A stretch of 46,657 nucleotides of DNA. It comes from Clostridia bacterium. GTDB lineage: Bacteria; Bacillota; Clostridia; UBA1212; UBA1255. Shown here in pieces: positions 14,172-22,885 of this stretch. A program made the position numbers and the translations under genes. The notes beneath the pieces are model-generated. The model saw only the letters and a program-made list of their open reading frames with translations. It was not told where the DNA came from and searched no databases. The stretch is taken from positions 1 through 46,657 of the forward strand of contig JAEFAM010000012.1 in NCBI GenBank assembly GCA_016287565.1. Direction: 5' to 3'. Numbering within the stretch: position 1 is the first letter of the stretch; the number at the start of each line of letters is the position of its first letter.

Positions 14172-16703
14172 ATGAAAAAAACAACATTATTAATTGCGCT
14201 TTTTTTTGTTTTGACGACATGTTTATTAATTACAATAATAGCGAACAAAACACACATTAAGGCGGATAGTAACAATTGCCTTGCGCTTATCCCTGAAGTT
14301 AATCTAAGTATGGATGGAACAGTATTGGAAAAACGATTGGATGGAGCGGACGATCCTAAAAATTTTATATTGTATAAAAAGACAGACGGTGAACTACTTG
14401 GAATTCTGTATCCGGTTGATGTTAAGTATATTGACATTGAAGGAAATCTAAGAGACAAAAGCAACAAGATCTATGACAGCAAATCTTCAGATTTCAAATA
14501 TGAGACTGTTTACAACGACATATTGTCATTTTTCCCAGAAGACATAAAAAAAGGCGTAACTACAACGTATGATGATTATAAACTTACAATAACGCCTGAA
14601 TTTATTAAAAATGCTGTTGCGGAACTAAAAGATAACAAAGTAATTTATAACGAAATCGGCAGGGACATATCTATAGAATACGAGGCAACATTCAATGGTG
14701 TAAAAGACGTTGTTGTTTTAAATGAACCAGGTACAGATTATATTTTTGAGTATAAAATAAACGCATATGGATTAACGATAGATGGGGAAGGTACTATTAC
14801 TTCTGGCAATAGTGTTGTGGGGAATATAGGATCTGTATTGATCGAAGACAGCAGAGGTTTAAATACAACCGGGACAATCAAATGCAGCGAGACTGAAAGG
14901 CCTTCAGAATATGTTCTATCAGTTATTCTACCAACAGTGTTTATGGATGACCCGGAAACAACATATCCTGTTTCGATTGACCCAGTTCTTTTCCTTTTTG
15001 GAGGATCTGATTATTATAACAACTCTTTTTATTCTGCCTCGACGTTATATTTCTCAAATTGCTCCAGCGGAGGGACTTTAACTCAGAATTCGACTTTATC
15101 TGTTGGGAAGTATAACCAAACGAGTTTTCGAAGAACCGTAATCAAGTTTCCGGGATTGAATGATATTTTTGAGGAATTAGCTCCTCATTGTTCAAGTATT
15201 ACTTTAGACCTTTGCAGATATCAGGCATATACAGGCGGTTCGGGTATTTATTTAGAGGCATATCCCGAGATGTATGAATGGACGCAGGGTGTTGCATATA
15301 CCGCTACGCAGTACAGTAATATCTACAGTCAGTATTATAATAATCAGTACTACTATAATGGAAATACCTATTACAGCAACGGAAAGACTTTGCTTTATAA
15401 TGGAGCTACAGCAAACGGATTTACTTCCATTCCAATTCGTGATGTTTTAAGATACACAAATTATTCCCAGAATAAAGGAATCCTTTTAAAACTTTCAACC
15501 GAAACCGCGTCAATAACTTTTTATGGAGCAAATACAGCAAACGCTTCACATATGCCGAGAATAACGCTTTCATATACTGATGATGAGGCAGAAGGAATTA
15601 TATCGGGCGGGATTTATAGGCTTTCTTCATGTACTGCCGGGCCAAATACTGTATCTGATTTTTCGTTGACTTCGTCGAACGGTGTATCTATGTCTTTGAC
15701 AAACGAAAGTGTTTCTGAAGTTCTTAATTATCCAGTAAGCATATACAACTATAAATCATATATGCAAAATCCGAGTCAACTCTTCAAATTGACCTATACC
15801 GGATATGGTTATACTATTCAAAGAATAAGCGACAACTATTATTTAAAATGTGCAAATGCAACTACACTTCAGTTCGTCGCAAATGATGATACCATTGATT
15901 ATACCACAAGATGGTTTATTATAAAAACTGGTGAAAAATACCTGATAACACATTACTTTTTTAATCATTTGAGCGTAATTGAAAATGACAACCATACAGC
16001 ACAGTACGTAACTATGCAATCATATACATCCGGAACAGGAGTATTATGGAATTTATCTTTGTATTGTCTTGGAATACCATATCACGAGCAGGAATCTGGT
16101 AACACTTGCGGCGCAGCCGCTTCTGTGATGTTGCTAAATTGGCTTGGCATTGATACATCTGGGTATGGCGAATCTGGTATATATGCTTCAGCGGGTGCTT
16201 TGCTGGGGCCCGGCGAAGGACCAAACCCAGAAACCGATCAATATCAACGAGTTATTTATGGGCTTCTTGGCTTTGTTCAGTATTATTATGGAGTTGGTGA
16301 AGGACATGAAATAAGTAACTATAGTTATAGATATTGGATCTATGAAGGCGGCCCAACTGTTAGCAATACGCCTGAAGACCTATTCAACATCATTGAAGCT
16401 AATATTGATATCGGAAAACCGCTTATAATAGATATACTCATTGACAATAACCATTATCCTGCAAGTTCTTTTGTATACAAAGCTGCAGAAGGTCACTATC
16501 TTCTTATTGCCGGGGCATACAGAGATGCTCAAGGTGATGGTAGAATCGTTGTGTTTGATCCGCATTATAATGCTTCGTCTGAATTAGAGCCAACTCCCAA
16601 TGGCTATGGTCAATCGCCAGCTGTTCTTGATTTACCTGTATCTGATCTTTTTGAAGTGTGGCATTATTCTATACTGATCAGGACAGTTACATACCAATCA
16701 TGA
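14172..16703 (+). CDS. Secreted multidomain protein with C39-type cysteine peptidase domain
   Basis: An 843-residue protein with an N-terminal signal peptide (KKTTLLIALFFVLTTCLLI). Residues 35-260 are unrecognised beta-rich sequence. About 260-470 resembles a DNRLRE domain (STLSVGK and RRTVIKF blocks, many Tyr/Asn). About 475-630 resembles a ricin-like beta-trefoil (GGIYRLSSCTAG, NYYLKCAN). The C-terminal 200 residues look like a C39-type papain fold, with catalytic Cys646 in SGNTCGAAAS, His775 in EGHYLLIAGA and Asp796 in VFDPH. No membrane anchor is visible, so it is probably released or held by sugar binding. A perfect AAGGAGGT precedes ATG 14172. It lies between the TetR gene and the LRR gene; it could cleave peptides or be a surface toxin, which is not known. 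Confidence 0.78.
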   Translation: MKKTTLLIALFFVLTTCLLITIIANKTHIKADSNNCLALIPEVNLSMDGTVLEKRLDGADDPKNFILYKKTDGELLGILYPVDVKYIDIEGNLRDKSNKIYDSKSSDFKYETVYNDILSFFPEDIKKGVTTTYDDYKLTITPEFIKNAVAELKDNKVIYNEIGRDISIEYEATFNGVKDVVVLNEPGTDYIFEYKINAYGLTIDGEGTITSGNSVVGNIGSVLIEDSRGLNTTGTIKCSETERPSEYVLSVILPTVFMDDPETTYPVSIDPVLFLFGGSDYYNNSFYSASTLYFSNCSSGGTLTQNSTLSVGKYNQTSFRRTVIKFPGLNDIFEELAPHCSSITLDLCRYQAYTGGSGIYLEAYPEMYEWTQGVAYTATQYSNIYSQYYNNQYYYNGNTYYSNGKTLLYNGATANGFTSIPIRDVLRYTNYSQNKGILLKLSTETASITFYGANTANASHMPRITLSYTDDEAEGIISGGIYRLSSCTAGPNTVSDFSLTSSNGVSMSLTNESVSEVLNYPVSIYNYKSYMQNPSQLFKLTYTGYGYTIQRISDNYYLKCANATTLQFVANDDTIDYTTRWFIIKTGEKYLITHYFFNHLSVIENDNHTAQYVTMQSYTSGTGVLWNLSLYCLGIPYHEQESGNTCGAAASVMLLNWLGIDTSGYGESGIYASAGALLGPGEGPNPETDQYQRVIYGLLGFVQYYYGVGEGHEISNYSYRYWIYEGGPTVSNTPEDLFNIIEANIDIGKPLIIDILIDNNHYPASSFVYKAAEGHYLLIAGAYRDAQGDGRIVVFDPHYNASSELEPTPNGYGQSPAVLDLPVSDLFEVWHYSILIRTVTYQS

Positions 16704-16722
16704 CTTTTGGAGGGACGACATA

Positions 16723-19017
16723 ATGAAACGGTTTATCTTTGCGTTGCTTATTCTAATCGTTTTTCTCTACTCCTCTCTTAACGTTTGTGCTGTAGAGGAG
16801 GTGTCCTTGACAGAAGAGTCGTTTTTAGTAGAGCTTGATAAAGCGCAGGCGGCAGCTATTTTGTTCACCAGACCGGAACATAATTTTGGGGCAGACCGGT
16901 CTCCTCTAAGCGTGTTTACCGATTATCTTGTGGCTCCATATATCGTTCCTGAGGGGAAGAAGATCAGAATGACCGGCGGGCTCAGCAGAGCGACGGCGTT
17001 CTATCATTTCCTGGAACAGTATTTTACCGAAGAAGTTATTGGATCCCTTCAAAACGGCGCGGTGGAATTTAACTGGGACGAGGATCAGGTATACTGGATT
17101 TATAGTTCCGGCAGGCAGTATGACTATCGTGCCTGGGAGACCGATTACTCTTTCCCGCTTTTTTCAGAAGATAAAATAATATGTCATATGGAAATCGATT
17201 TTGAAGATTATGGACATAATTCATTCGATTACGTTTATGAAAAAAAAGAAGGGAAATGGCTGTTTACTTCTTTTGAAACAAAAATCGCCCTTTTCGAGCG
17301 ACTGGTTCCTGCACTGATAAATGCCGATGAACCAACGGGCGAGACCAGCCTTAATGAAGGATATTCAGAAGCTTCCGGTAGCGAAGATACAAGGACAGAA
17401 GAATACACTTTGAACTCATTCCGGATCGGCGGCAATATCACGTTGCTTGTCGGTTTTCTTTTGCTTTTCTCATATACGGTATGGCAATCAAAGCGAAAAA
17501 AGCCTAACCGTTTCTTTGCGCTTCTCATCGTGACGATCCTTTTGATCAATATAACCGGATTGACCGCCTGCCATAAACACTCAGAGGATAACGCTTCGAC
17601 GGAAGGAGCCTTTTTGCCCACTTATTGTCCGGAAATAACAGGCGAAAAGCCAGAAAGTACAAACGTAATTGAGCCGTCGGATGATCAAACGGTTTCCGAG
17701 TGGCAATATACAAAAAATGAACACGGTATGGAAATCACCGGTTACCTTGGCGACAGTACGTCGATCACCGTACCGGATGTTATAGACGGAGTAGAAGTTA
17801 TCCAGATAAACAAGAACGCGTTCAAAAAACATCCTGCGGCAGGAAACGTCATATCTGTCGCTGTGAGCGGAGATGCTTATTTACAAAAAGGAAGTTTAAG
17901 CGGTCTGACAGGGCTTAAGGAACTATCTATGCCTCATTGCCAGGAGGTTGCGGTTTTAGGAGCAAATTCTGTTGAAGGCCAGCAACTGACAAATGGAATA
18001 TCTAAAATCACCATAACGTTGGATATGGACGTGCCTGACGGCTGTTTTAAAGATATGTCAGGACTTGAAGAGGTCGTTTTCACAAACGGAGTCAATATTA
18101 TAGGAAATGAAAGTTTTAGCGGCTGCATTTCTTTAAAAGATTTCAGTTCCTTCTCTTCCGCGGTCGATATTGGAGAGAAAGCCTTTTACGGTTGCTCGGG
18201 CATAGAAAGCATTTCCGTTTCAGAAAAGACTGAGCATATTGGTCAAAGCGCATTTTATGGCTGCAGTTCGGTGTCAAAGATAGAATATAATGCTCTGTAC
18301 TGCGTTGTTGACCCTGTTCCTTCTATGCCTTTGGACAGTGGATCTATCTGCTTAGGTATGAAAAATATAAAAGAAATAGTGATCGGAAACAGCGTCGTTG
18401 AATTGCCGCCGTATCTGTTTTACGGATTAGAGGGGCAAAACATTAAGATCACATTTTCGGACAGTATTAAAAAGCTGGGTAAAGGGCTTTTCCGGGAAGG
18501 TCGTTTTTCTGCAGACATCGTTATACCCGACAACGTTGAAGAGATCGGCGATCTTTGCTTCGCAGGATGTGACAAGATCAGTTCGGTGACAATGTCAAAG
18601 AACATAAAAAAAATAGGGGAATATGCGTTTGCTTCGTGCATGGGAATAATAGAGATCGATCTGCCGGAAGGGCTGGAAATAATTGGTGACAGTGCTTTCA
18701 GAAGTTGTTGTTCTCTGACAAACGTTACGATACCTTCTACGGTTTCGGTTCTCGGAGAACGCGCGTTTATGAATTGCGACCGCATAAAAAGCATCGATAT
18801 CAAAGGGCAGCCAAGATCGATCCCGGCAGAATGTTTTTTGGGCTGCGCCGATCTGGACAACGTACGGCTTGAGGCAACTGCAGTCGGGGACAGAGCGTTT
18901 TACCTTTGCACCGGGCTCGAGGAGATCGTGCTTACCGACAGCGTGACGATGGGAGAAGAAGTGTTTGGCTTCTGCTTTAAACTGTACCCTGACAAAGTGT
19001 TTGACATACCAGGTTAA
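16723..19017 (+). CDS. BspA-like leucine-rich-repeat surface protein, two-part architecture
   Basis: A 764-residue protein. An N-terminal signal peptide (FIFALLILIVFLYSSLNVCA) leads an unrecognised extracellular domain (25-235). Then comes a hydrophobic helix (about 238-255), a basic loop (KRKKPNR) and a second hydrophobic stretch ending in the lipobox-like LTAC (280-283). From about 330 to the end are LRR_5/BspA-type repeats with recurrent I-F/Y-GC-S and SIxIPxxVxxIGxxAF patterns. The middle looks exactly like the start of a separate lipoprotein, as if a membrane protein gene and a lipoprotein gene had fused. If read through, the chain crosses the membrane twice and displays both parts outside. 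GGAGGG precedes ATG 16723; the gene starts 19 bp after the C39-like gene. BspA-type repeats usually mediate adhesion. Confidence 0.8.
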   Translation: MKRFIFALLILIVFLYSSLNVCAVEEVSLTEESFLVELDKAQAAAILFTRPEHNFGADRSPLSVFTDYLVAPYIVPEGKKIRMTGGLSRATAFYHFLEQYFTEEVIGSLQNGAVEFNWDEDQVYWIYSSGRQYDYRAWETDYSFPLFSEDKIICHMEIDFEDYGHNSFDYVYEKKEGKWLFTSFETKIALFERLVPALINADEPTGETSLNEGYSEASGSEDTRTEEYTLNSFRIGGNITLLVGFLLLFSYTVWQSKRKKPNRFFALLIVTILLINITGLTACHKHSEDNASTEGAFLPTYCPEITGEKPESTNVIEPSDDQTVSEWQYTKNEHGMEITGYLGDSTSITVPDVIDGVEVIQINKNAFKKHPAAGNVISVAVSGDAYLQKGSLSGLTGLKELSMPHCQEVAVLGANSVEGQQLTNGISKITITLDMDVPDGCFKDMSGLEEVVFTNGVNIIGNESFSGCISLKDFSSFSSAVDIGEKAFYGCSGIESISVSEKTEHIGQSAFYGCSSVSKIEYNALYCVVDPVPSMPLDSGSICLGMKNIKEIVIGNSVVELPPYLFYGLEGQNIKITFSDSIKKLGKGLFREGRFSADIVIPDNVEEIGDLCFAGCDKISSVTMSKNIKKIGEYAFASCMGIIEIDLPEGLEIIGDSAFRSCCSLTNVTIPSTVSVLGERAFMNCDRIKSIDIKGQPRSIPAECFLGCADLDNVRLEATAVGDRAFYLCTGLEEIVLTDSVTMGEEVFGFCFKLYPDKVFDIPG

Positions 19018-19169
19018 AGGTTATTTTACCCGAAGGGTAGACGTCATGGGTGAAGCAAGCACCCTTGCCGTTGACTGCATCATATGAAACGCACGCGTTG
19101 TTCAACTTCAGCGCCGCTCGCCGTGATGTGAAATACTGTTTTATCAAGCTCGCGCTTTCCCGGCCGGGC

Positions 19170-19198
19170 TTGAGTTTTTCCCCGGAATGATGTATAAT
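19170..19198 (+). promoter_or_regulatory. Predicted promoter of metG
   Basis: TTGAGT (19170-19175), 17-nt spacer, TATAAT (19193-19198). The transcript would begin near 19205, giving a leader of about 65 nt. That is too short for a T-box, and I see no T-box sequence. Confidence 0.75.
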
Positions 19199-19270
19199 CC
19201 GCCACGCCGGGACAGCTCGTTTTCGCCTGCTTCGCGGCAATATTTCCAAGGCCGGGAGGCGGCTTGACCC

Positions 19271-21310
19271 ATGAACGAAAAAGCATTAAAAAACGAAGAA
19301 AAAAAGACGTACTACATCACCACGCCCATATATTATCCCAGCGGCAACATGCATATCGGTCACTCCTACACCACCGTTGCCGCAGACGCCGAAGCGCGCT
19401 ACCGCCGCCTTAAAGGCTACGACGTCATGTTCCTCACCGGCACCGACGAGCACGGCCAGAAGATCCAGCGCAAAGCCGCCGAAAAAGGCGTGACGCCTAA
19501 AGAGTACGTTGACGAGATCGTGGCCAATACCAAGGACCTCTGGAAGCTGATGAACGTCACCAACGATCAGTTCATCCGCACCACCGACGATTTCCACGTA
19601 AAGGCCGTTCAGAAGATATTCAAGCAGCTTTACGACCAGGGCGACATATACAAGAGCGAATACGAAGGATGGTACTGCACTCCCTGCGAATCATTCTGGA
19701 CCGAGACCCAGCTGGTCGACGGAAAATGTCCGGACTGCGGCAGGGCCGTGGAGCGCACCCGCGAAGAAAGCTATTTCTTCCGGCTTTCCAAGTACCAGCA
19801 GCGCATCATCGACTACATCGAGAGCCATCCCGACTTTATCCAGCCCGTATCCAGAAAGAACGAGATGCTGAACAACTTCCTGCGTCCCGGCCTTGAAGAT
19901 CTGTGCGTCTCCAGGACCTCCTTCGACTGGGGCATTCCAGTCACCTTCGACAAAAAACACGTGGTCTACGTATGGGTAGACGCGTTGTCCAACTATATCA
20001 CCGCCCTCGGTTACGGCAGCGGCGACGACAGCCGGTTCAAAAAATACTGGCCCGCGCAGGTACATCTTGTGGGCAAGGAGATCGTCCGCTTCCACACCAT
20101 AATCTGGCCCGCCATCCTGATGGCCCTGGATCTGCCTCTTCCCGAGCAGGTGTACGGCCACGGCTGGCTGCTCATCGACGGCGGCAAGATGTCCAAATCC
20201 AAGGGCAACGTAGTCGATCCGCGCATCCTCTGCGCCAAATACGGCTGCGATGCCATCAGGTATTTCCTGCTCAGGGAAGTGCCCTTCGGTTCCGACGGCA
20301 TATTCACCAACGAGGCGCTGATCGGCAGGATCAATTCCGACCTGGCCAACGACCTGGGCAACCTGGTGTCCCGCACCGTTTCGATGCAACTTAAATATTT
20401 CGGCGGCGTCCAGCCCGAAGCCAAACGCTTCGAGGACGGGGACAACGAGATCAAAGCCCTTTTCAAAGAGATCTACGACAACGTTCAGGTCCAGATGGAC
20501 GCCCTTCAGTTCCCCTCCGCGCTGGTGGAGATCTGGCGCGGCGTGTCGAGGCTGAACAAGTTTATCGACGAAACGGCCCCCTGGGTGCTGGCCAAAACGA
20601 TCGACACCGACGCGGCCTCCAAAGAGCGGCTCGCCGGCGTGATGTATACGCTGCTGGAAGGCATCAGGGCAATATCCATATTGATCGAGCCGTTTATGCC
20701 CGAGACACCGGCCAAGATCAGGCAGCAGCTGGGCATAGCCGGAAAGCCCGAACTGACCCGGTGGGAGACCGCCGCTGAATGGGGCGTGTATCCGGACGGC
20801 ACCGCGGTAGAGAAGGGCAACGCGCTGTTCCCCAGGATCGACGCCGCAAAAGAGCTTGAAGAACTGGAAAAGCTCAACGCCGGGGCCAGGGCCGAGGCCG
20901 GGGCTGCCGCCGCGAAAGCCGGCGACAATAAAGCCGGAAACGCTGCGAACGCAGGAAAAGCCGCCGAAGCCGAAGGCGAAGGGGCGAATCTCATCACCAT
21001 AGACGATTTTGCAAAAGTCGAGATGAAGGTGGCCTGCGTGCTGGAAGCCGAAAAAGTCGCCGACAGCGACAAATTGCTGAAACTCATTCTCGACACGGGA
21101 ACGGAAAAGAGGCAGGTCGTATCCGGCATCGCGAAGCAGTACGCTCCCGAAGAAATGAAAGGCAAAAAAGTGATACTAATAACGAACCTGCAGCCCGCGG
21201 TCCTTCGGGGCATCGAGTCCCAGGGCATGATCCTGGCCGCGACCAAGGGCAAGAAACTTGTCCTGGTTACGGTGGACGGAGACATTCCCGCAGGAGCGAA
21301 GATCAGCTGA
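19271..21310 (+). CDS. metG: Methionyl-tRNA synthetase with C-terminal tRNA-binding domain
   Basis: MetRS charges tRNA-Met with methionine in the cytoplasm. The class I signatures are HIGH (28-31) and KMSKS (306-310). A zinc-knuckle type insertion carries CTPC and CPDC pairs. The anticodon-binding helical domain follows to about 535. An Ala/Gly/Glu-rich linker of about 45 residues then leads to a C-terminal OB-fold (Trbp111/EMAP type, DDFAKVEMKVACVLEAEKV) that helps bind tRNA. At 679 residues it is slightly longer than usual because of the linker. GGGAGG lies 13 bp before ATG 19271, which is somewhat long. The gene follows the AT-rich island and returns to the genome's normal GC-rich codon use. 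Confidence 0.96.
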   Translation: MNEKALKNEEKKTYYITTPIYYPSGNMHIGHSYTTVAADAEARYRRLKGYDVMFLTGTDEHGQKIQRKAAEKGVTPKEYVDEIVANTKDLWKLMNVTNDQFIRTTDDFHVKAVQKIFKQLYDQGDIYKSEYEGWYCTPCESFWTETQLVDGKCPDCGRAVERTREESYFFRLSKYQQRIIDYIESHPDFIQPVSRKNEMLNNFLRPGLEDLCVSRTSFDWGIPVTFDKKHVVYVWVDALSNYITALGYGSGDDSRFKKYWPAQVHLVGKEIVRFHTIIWPAILMALDLPLPEQVYGHGWLLIDGGKMSKSKGNVVDPRILCAKYGCDAIRYFLLREVPFGSDGIFTNEALIGRINSDLANDLGNLVSRTVSMQLKYFGGVQPEAKRFEDGDNEIKALFKEIYDNVQVQMDALQFPSALVEIWRGVSRLNKFIDETAPWVLAKTIDTDAASKERLAGVMYTLLEGIRAISILIEPFMPETPAKIRQQLGIAGKPELTRWETAAEWGVYPDGTAVEKGNALFPRIDAAKELEELEKLNAGARAEAGAAAAKAGDNKAGNAANAGKAAEAEGEGANLITIDDFAKVEMKVACVLEAEKVADSDKLLKLILDTGTEKRQVVSGIAKQYAPEEMKGKKVILITNLQPAVLRGIESQGMILAATKGKKLVLVTVDGDIPAGAKIS

Positions 21311-21360
21311 AGACGAAGGGGACGCCAGGAACGGTCAATGGCTTAAACAGGGAAGCTTTG

Positions 21361-22821
21361 ATGAAACACCCGGGGACAAGAAAGGAAATATACGCCGCGA
21401 TCTCGTTGACGGTTCTCGCTCTGCTTTTTGCGGCGCTGTCCTGGGGCTGCGGCGTTTTTCCGTCCGTTCCCGCCTCAGAAACGCCGTCGCCCGGATCGCT
21501 CTCAAGTTCTACCGAGGGGCCGGAAGCCACTCTCGATGTACCGGAGACCGCCGGGACGGAACCGGCAGCCACCGCGACCTTAGAACCTTTATTGACGCCA
21601 GAAACCACCCCTTCACCGGAGGCTGCCGTGACTCCCGTATGGCCTGAAAACGAATATAATATAGGCACCGGCAACGAGCGCGCGGCCGCGGTGATCGGCG
21701 CGCTGGCGGCGCCGGAAGCAGAGATATTGACCGCGCCTCAGATCGAGGACGCCAACCGCAGAATGGCGGCTGAGAGCGATGCCATTACAGACGTGCTGAT
21801 CTTCCCGGATACGTTTGCAGGCGAAACATTGGCTGAAATGCTGGCAGCGGCGAAACTGCCTTCGAAGCCCCTTTATGACGCCGGGGGAAGAGAATATACC
21901 GACGAAGAACTGGAAGCCATCCTGGCCAACCGGAACCTGGAGGGGATACCGGCTTCCCAGCCTGTGAAACCCGGAATCGTGGTGAACAGGACCGATCTGA
22001 AGCGGTTTCCTACGGACGGAGAGTTCCATTCCGGCCCCGGTACCCACGTAGACCTGATACAGGATACGGAACTGTACCTGGGAATGCCCGTGTGGATAAT
22101 GCGGGAAAGTTCCGACGGGGCGTTCCTGTTCGTGCAGTCCTACTGGTATTCCGGATGGGTGAAAGCGGAGGACGTTGCCGTATCGGAGAGCAGGGAAGCG
22201 TGGCTGGCGTTCGCGGATCCCGCAGAGTTCGCGGTGGTAACGGAAGCAAGGCTGGATATTGACGGCGTGCAGGCGGATATGGGCGTGAAGCTGCCGCTGG
22301 CGGGGATCTCCGCAGACGGGACGGCATATGAAATTGACGTTCCCGCAAGAGGTGAAAACGGGGCTCTGGAAGCCGTCAGAAAGACTCTGCCGGCCAACTG
22401 CGTACACAAAGGATATCTGGCGTACACCTACGCCAATTTCGTGGCTCAGGCGTTCAAATACCTGGGCACTGACTACGCCTGGGGAGGCATTAAGGGAGGC
22501 GTCGACTGCTCCTCCTATGTGGCTTCCGTGATGCGGTCCTTCGGATTTTTGCTGCCCAGGGACACGAAGGACCAGCAGAATACCGTGGGAACTGGAATCG
22601 ACCTGACGGGCAGAACTGAAGCGGAGATAGCCGAATCGATACGTTCACAGGGGCAGAGCGTCCCCGTGGCAATATATAACAAGGGACATGTAAAATTCTA
22701 TCTTCCGGGACCCGACGGCTCCGACCGGGTCATACAGGCTCCCGGCAGCGGAAAACAGGTCTCCGAAAGCGCGCTGGACAATATTGGCGCCATCGTCAGC
22801 GTCCGCGTCCTGAACGGATGA
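21361..22821 (+). CDS. Secreted SH3b - NlpC/P60 cell-wall hydrolase
   Basis: The protein has 486 residues. An N-terminal signal (AISLTVLALLFAALSWGC) ends in a lipobox-like but imperfect SWGC. A Thr/Pro-rich spacer follows to about residue 100. The middle carries SH3b-like regions (around GMPVWIMRESSDGAFLFVQS and SGWVKAEDV) with the layout of YkfC-type gamma-D-glutamyl peptidases. The C-terminal NlpC/P60 domain has Cys383 in GVDCSSYV and His443 in NKGHVKFYLP. The family cleaves peptide stems of peptidoglycan or recycled muropeptides. I chose ATG 21361 over the adjacent TTG. It starts 50 bp after metG and may be co-transcribed with it. Confidence 0.88.
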   Translation: MKHPGTRKEIYAAISLTVLALLFAALSWGCGVFPSVPASETPSPGSLSSSTEGPEATLDVPETAGTEPAATATLEPLLTPETTPSPEAAVTPVWPENEYNIGTGNERAAAVIGALAAPEAEILTAPQIEDANRRMAAESDAITDVLIFPDTFAGETLAEMLAAAKLPSKPLYDAGGREYTDEELEAILANRNLEGIPASQPVKPGIVVNRTDLKRFPTDGEFHSGPGTHVDLIQDTELYLGMPVWIMRESSDGAFLFVQSYWYSGWVKAEDVAVSESREAWLAFADPAEFAVVTEARLDIDGVQADMGVKLPLAGISADGTAYEIDVPARGENGALEAVRKTLPANCVHKGYLAYTYANFVAQAFKYLGTDYAWGGIKGGVDCSSYVASVMRSFGFLLPRDTKDQQNTVGTGIDLTGRTEAEIAESIRSQGQSVPVAIYNKGHVKFYLPGPDGSDRVIQAPGSGKQVSESALDNIGAIVSVRVLNG

Positions 22822-22885
22822 GCGGGCGGACTGACCGGAGAACAAAGGAACAGGGATATAAGATATTTAGCTGAGGTGATCTGTC

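Larger units (their letters stand above)
13350..19020. other. AT-rich genomic island with regulator and two surface proteins
   Basis: Base composition falls sharply near 13350 and returns to the GC-rich background just after 19020, with the lowest GC in the TetR and C39-like genes. Codon use follows, with many AAT, ATA, TTA and AAA codons against GC-ending codons elsewhere. Inside are three co-oriented genes: a TetR-like regulator, a secreted peptidase-like protein and a leucine-rich-repeat surface protein. I found no integrase, flanking direct repeat or tRNA at the edges. Acquisition by transfer is inferred from composition only. Confidence 0.6.

Noticed and set aside
19026-19066. Small hairpins after the LRR gene (ACCC-GAA-GGGT and GGGTG/CACCC)
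   Set aside because: The first resembles a C-GAA-G mini-hairpin, but the repeat's linkers are absent and no T-run follows, so I call neither a repeat copy nor a terminator.
19018-19270. T-box riboswitch upstream of metG
   Set aside because: No T-box sequence or antiterminator is visible, and the predicted leader is only about 65 nt.
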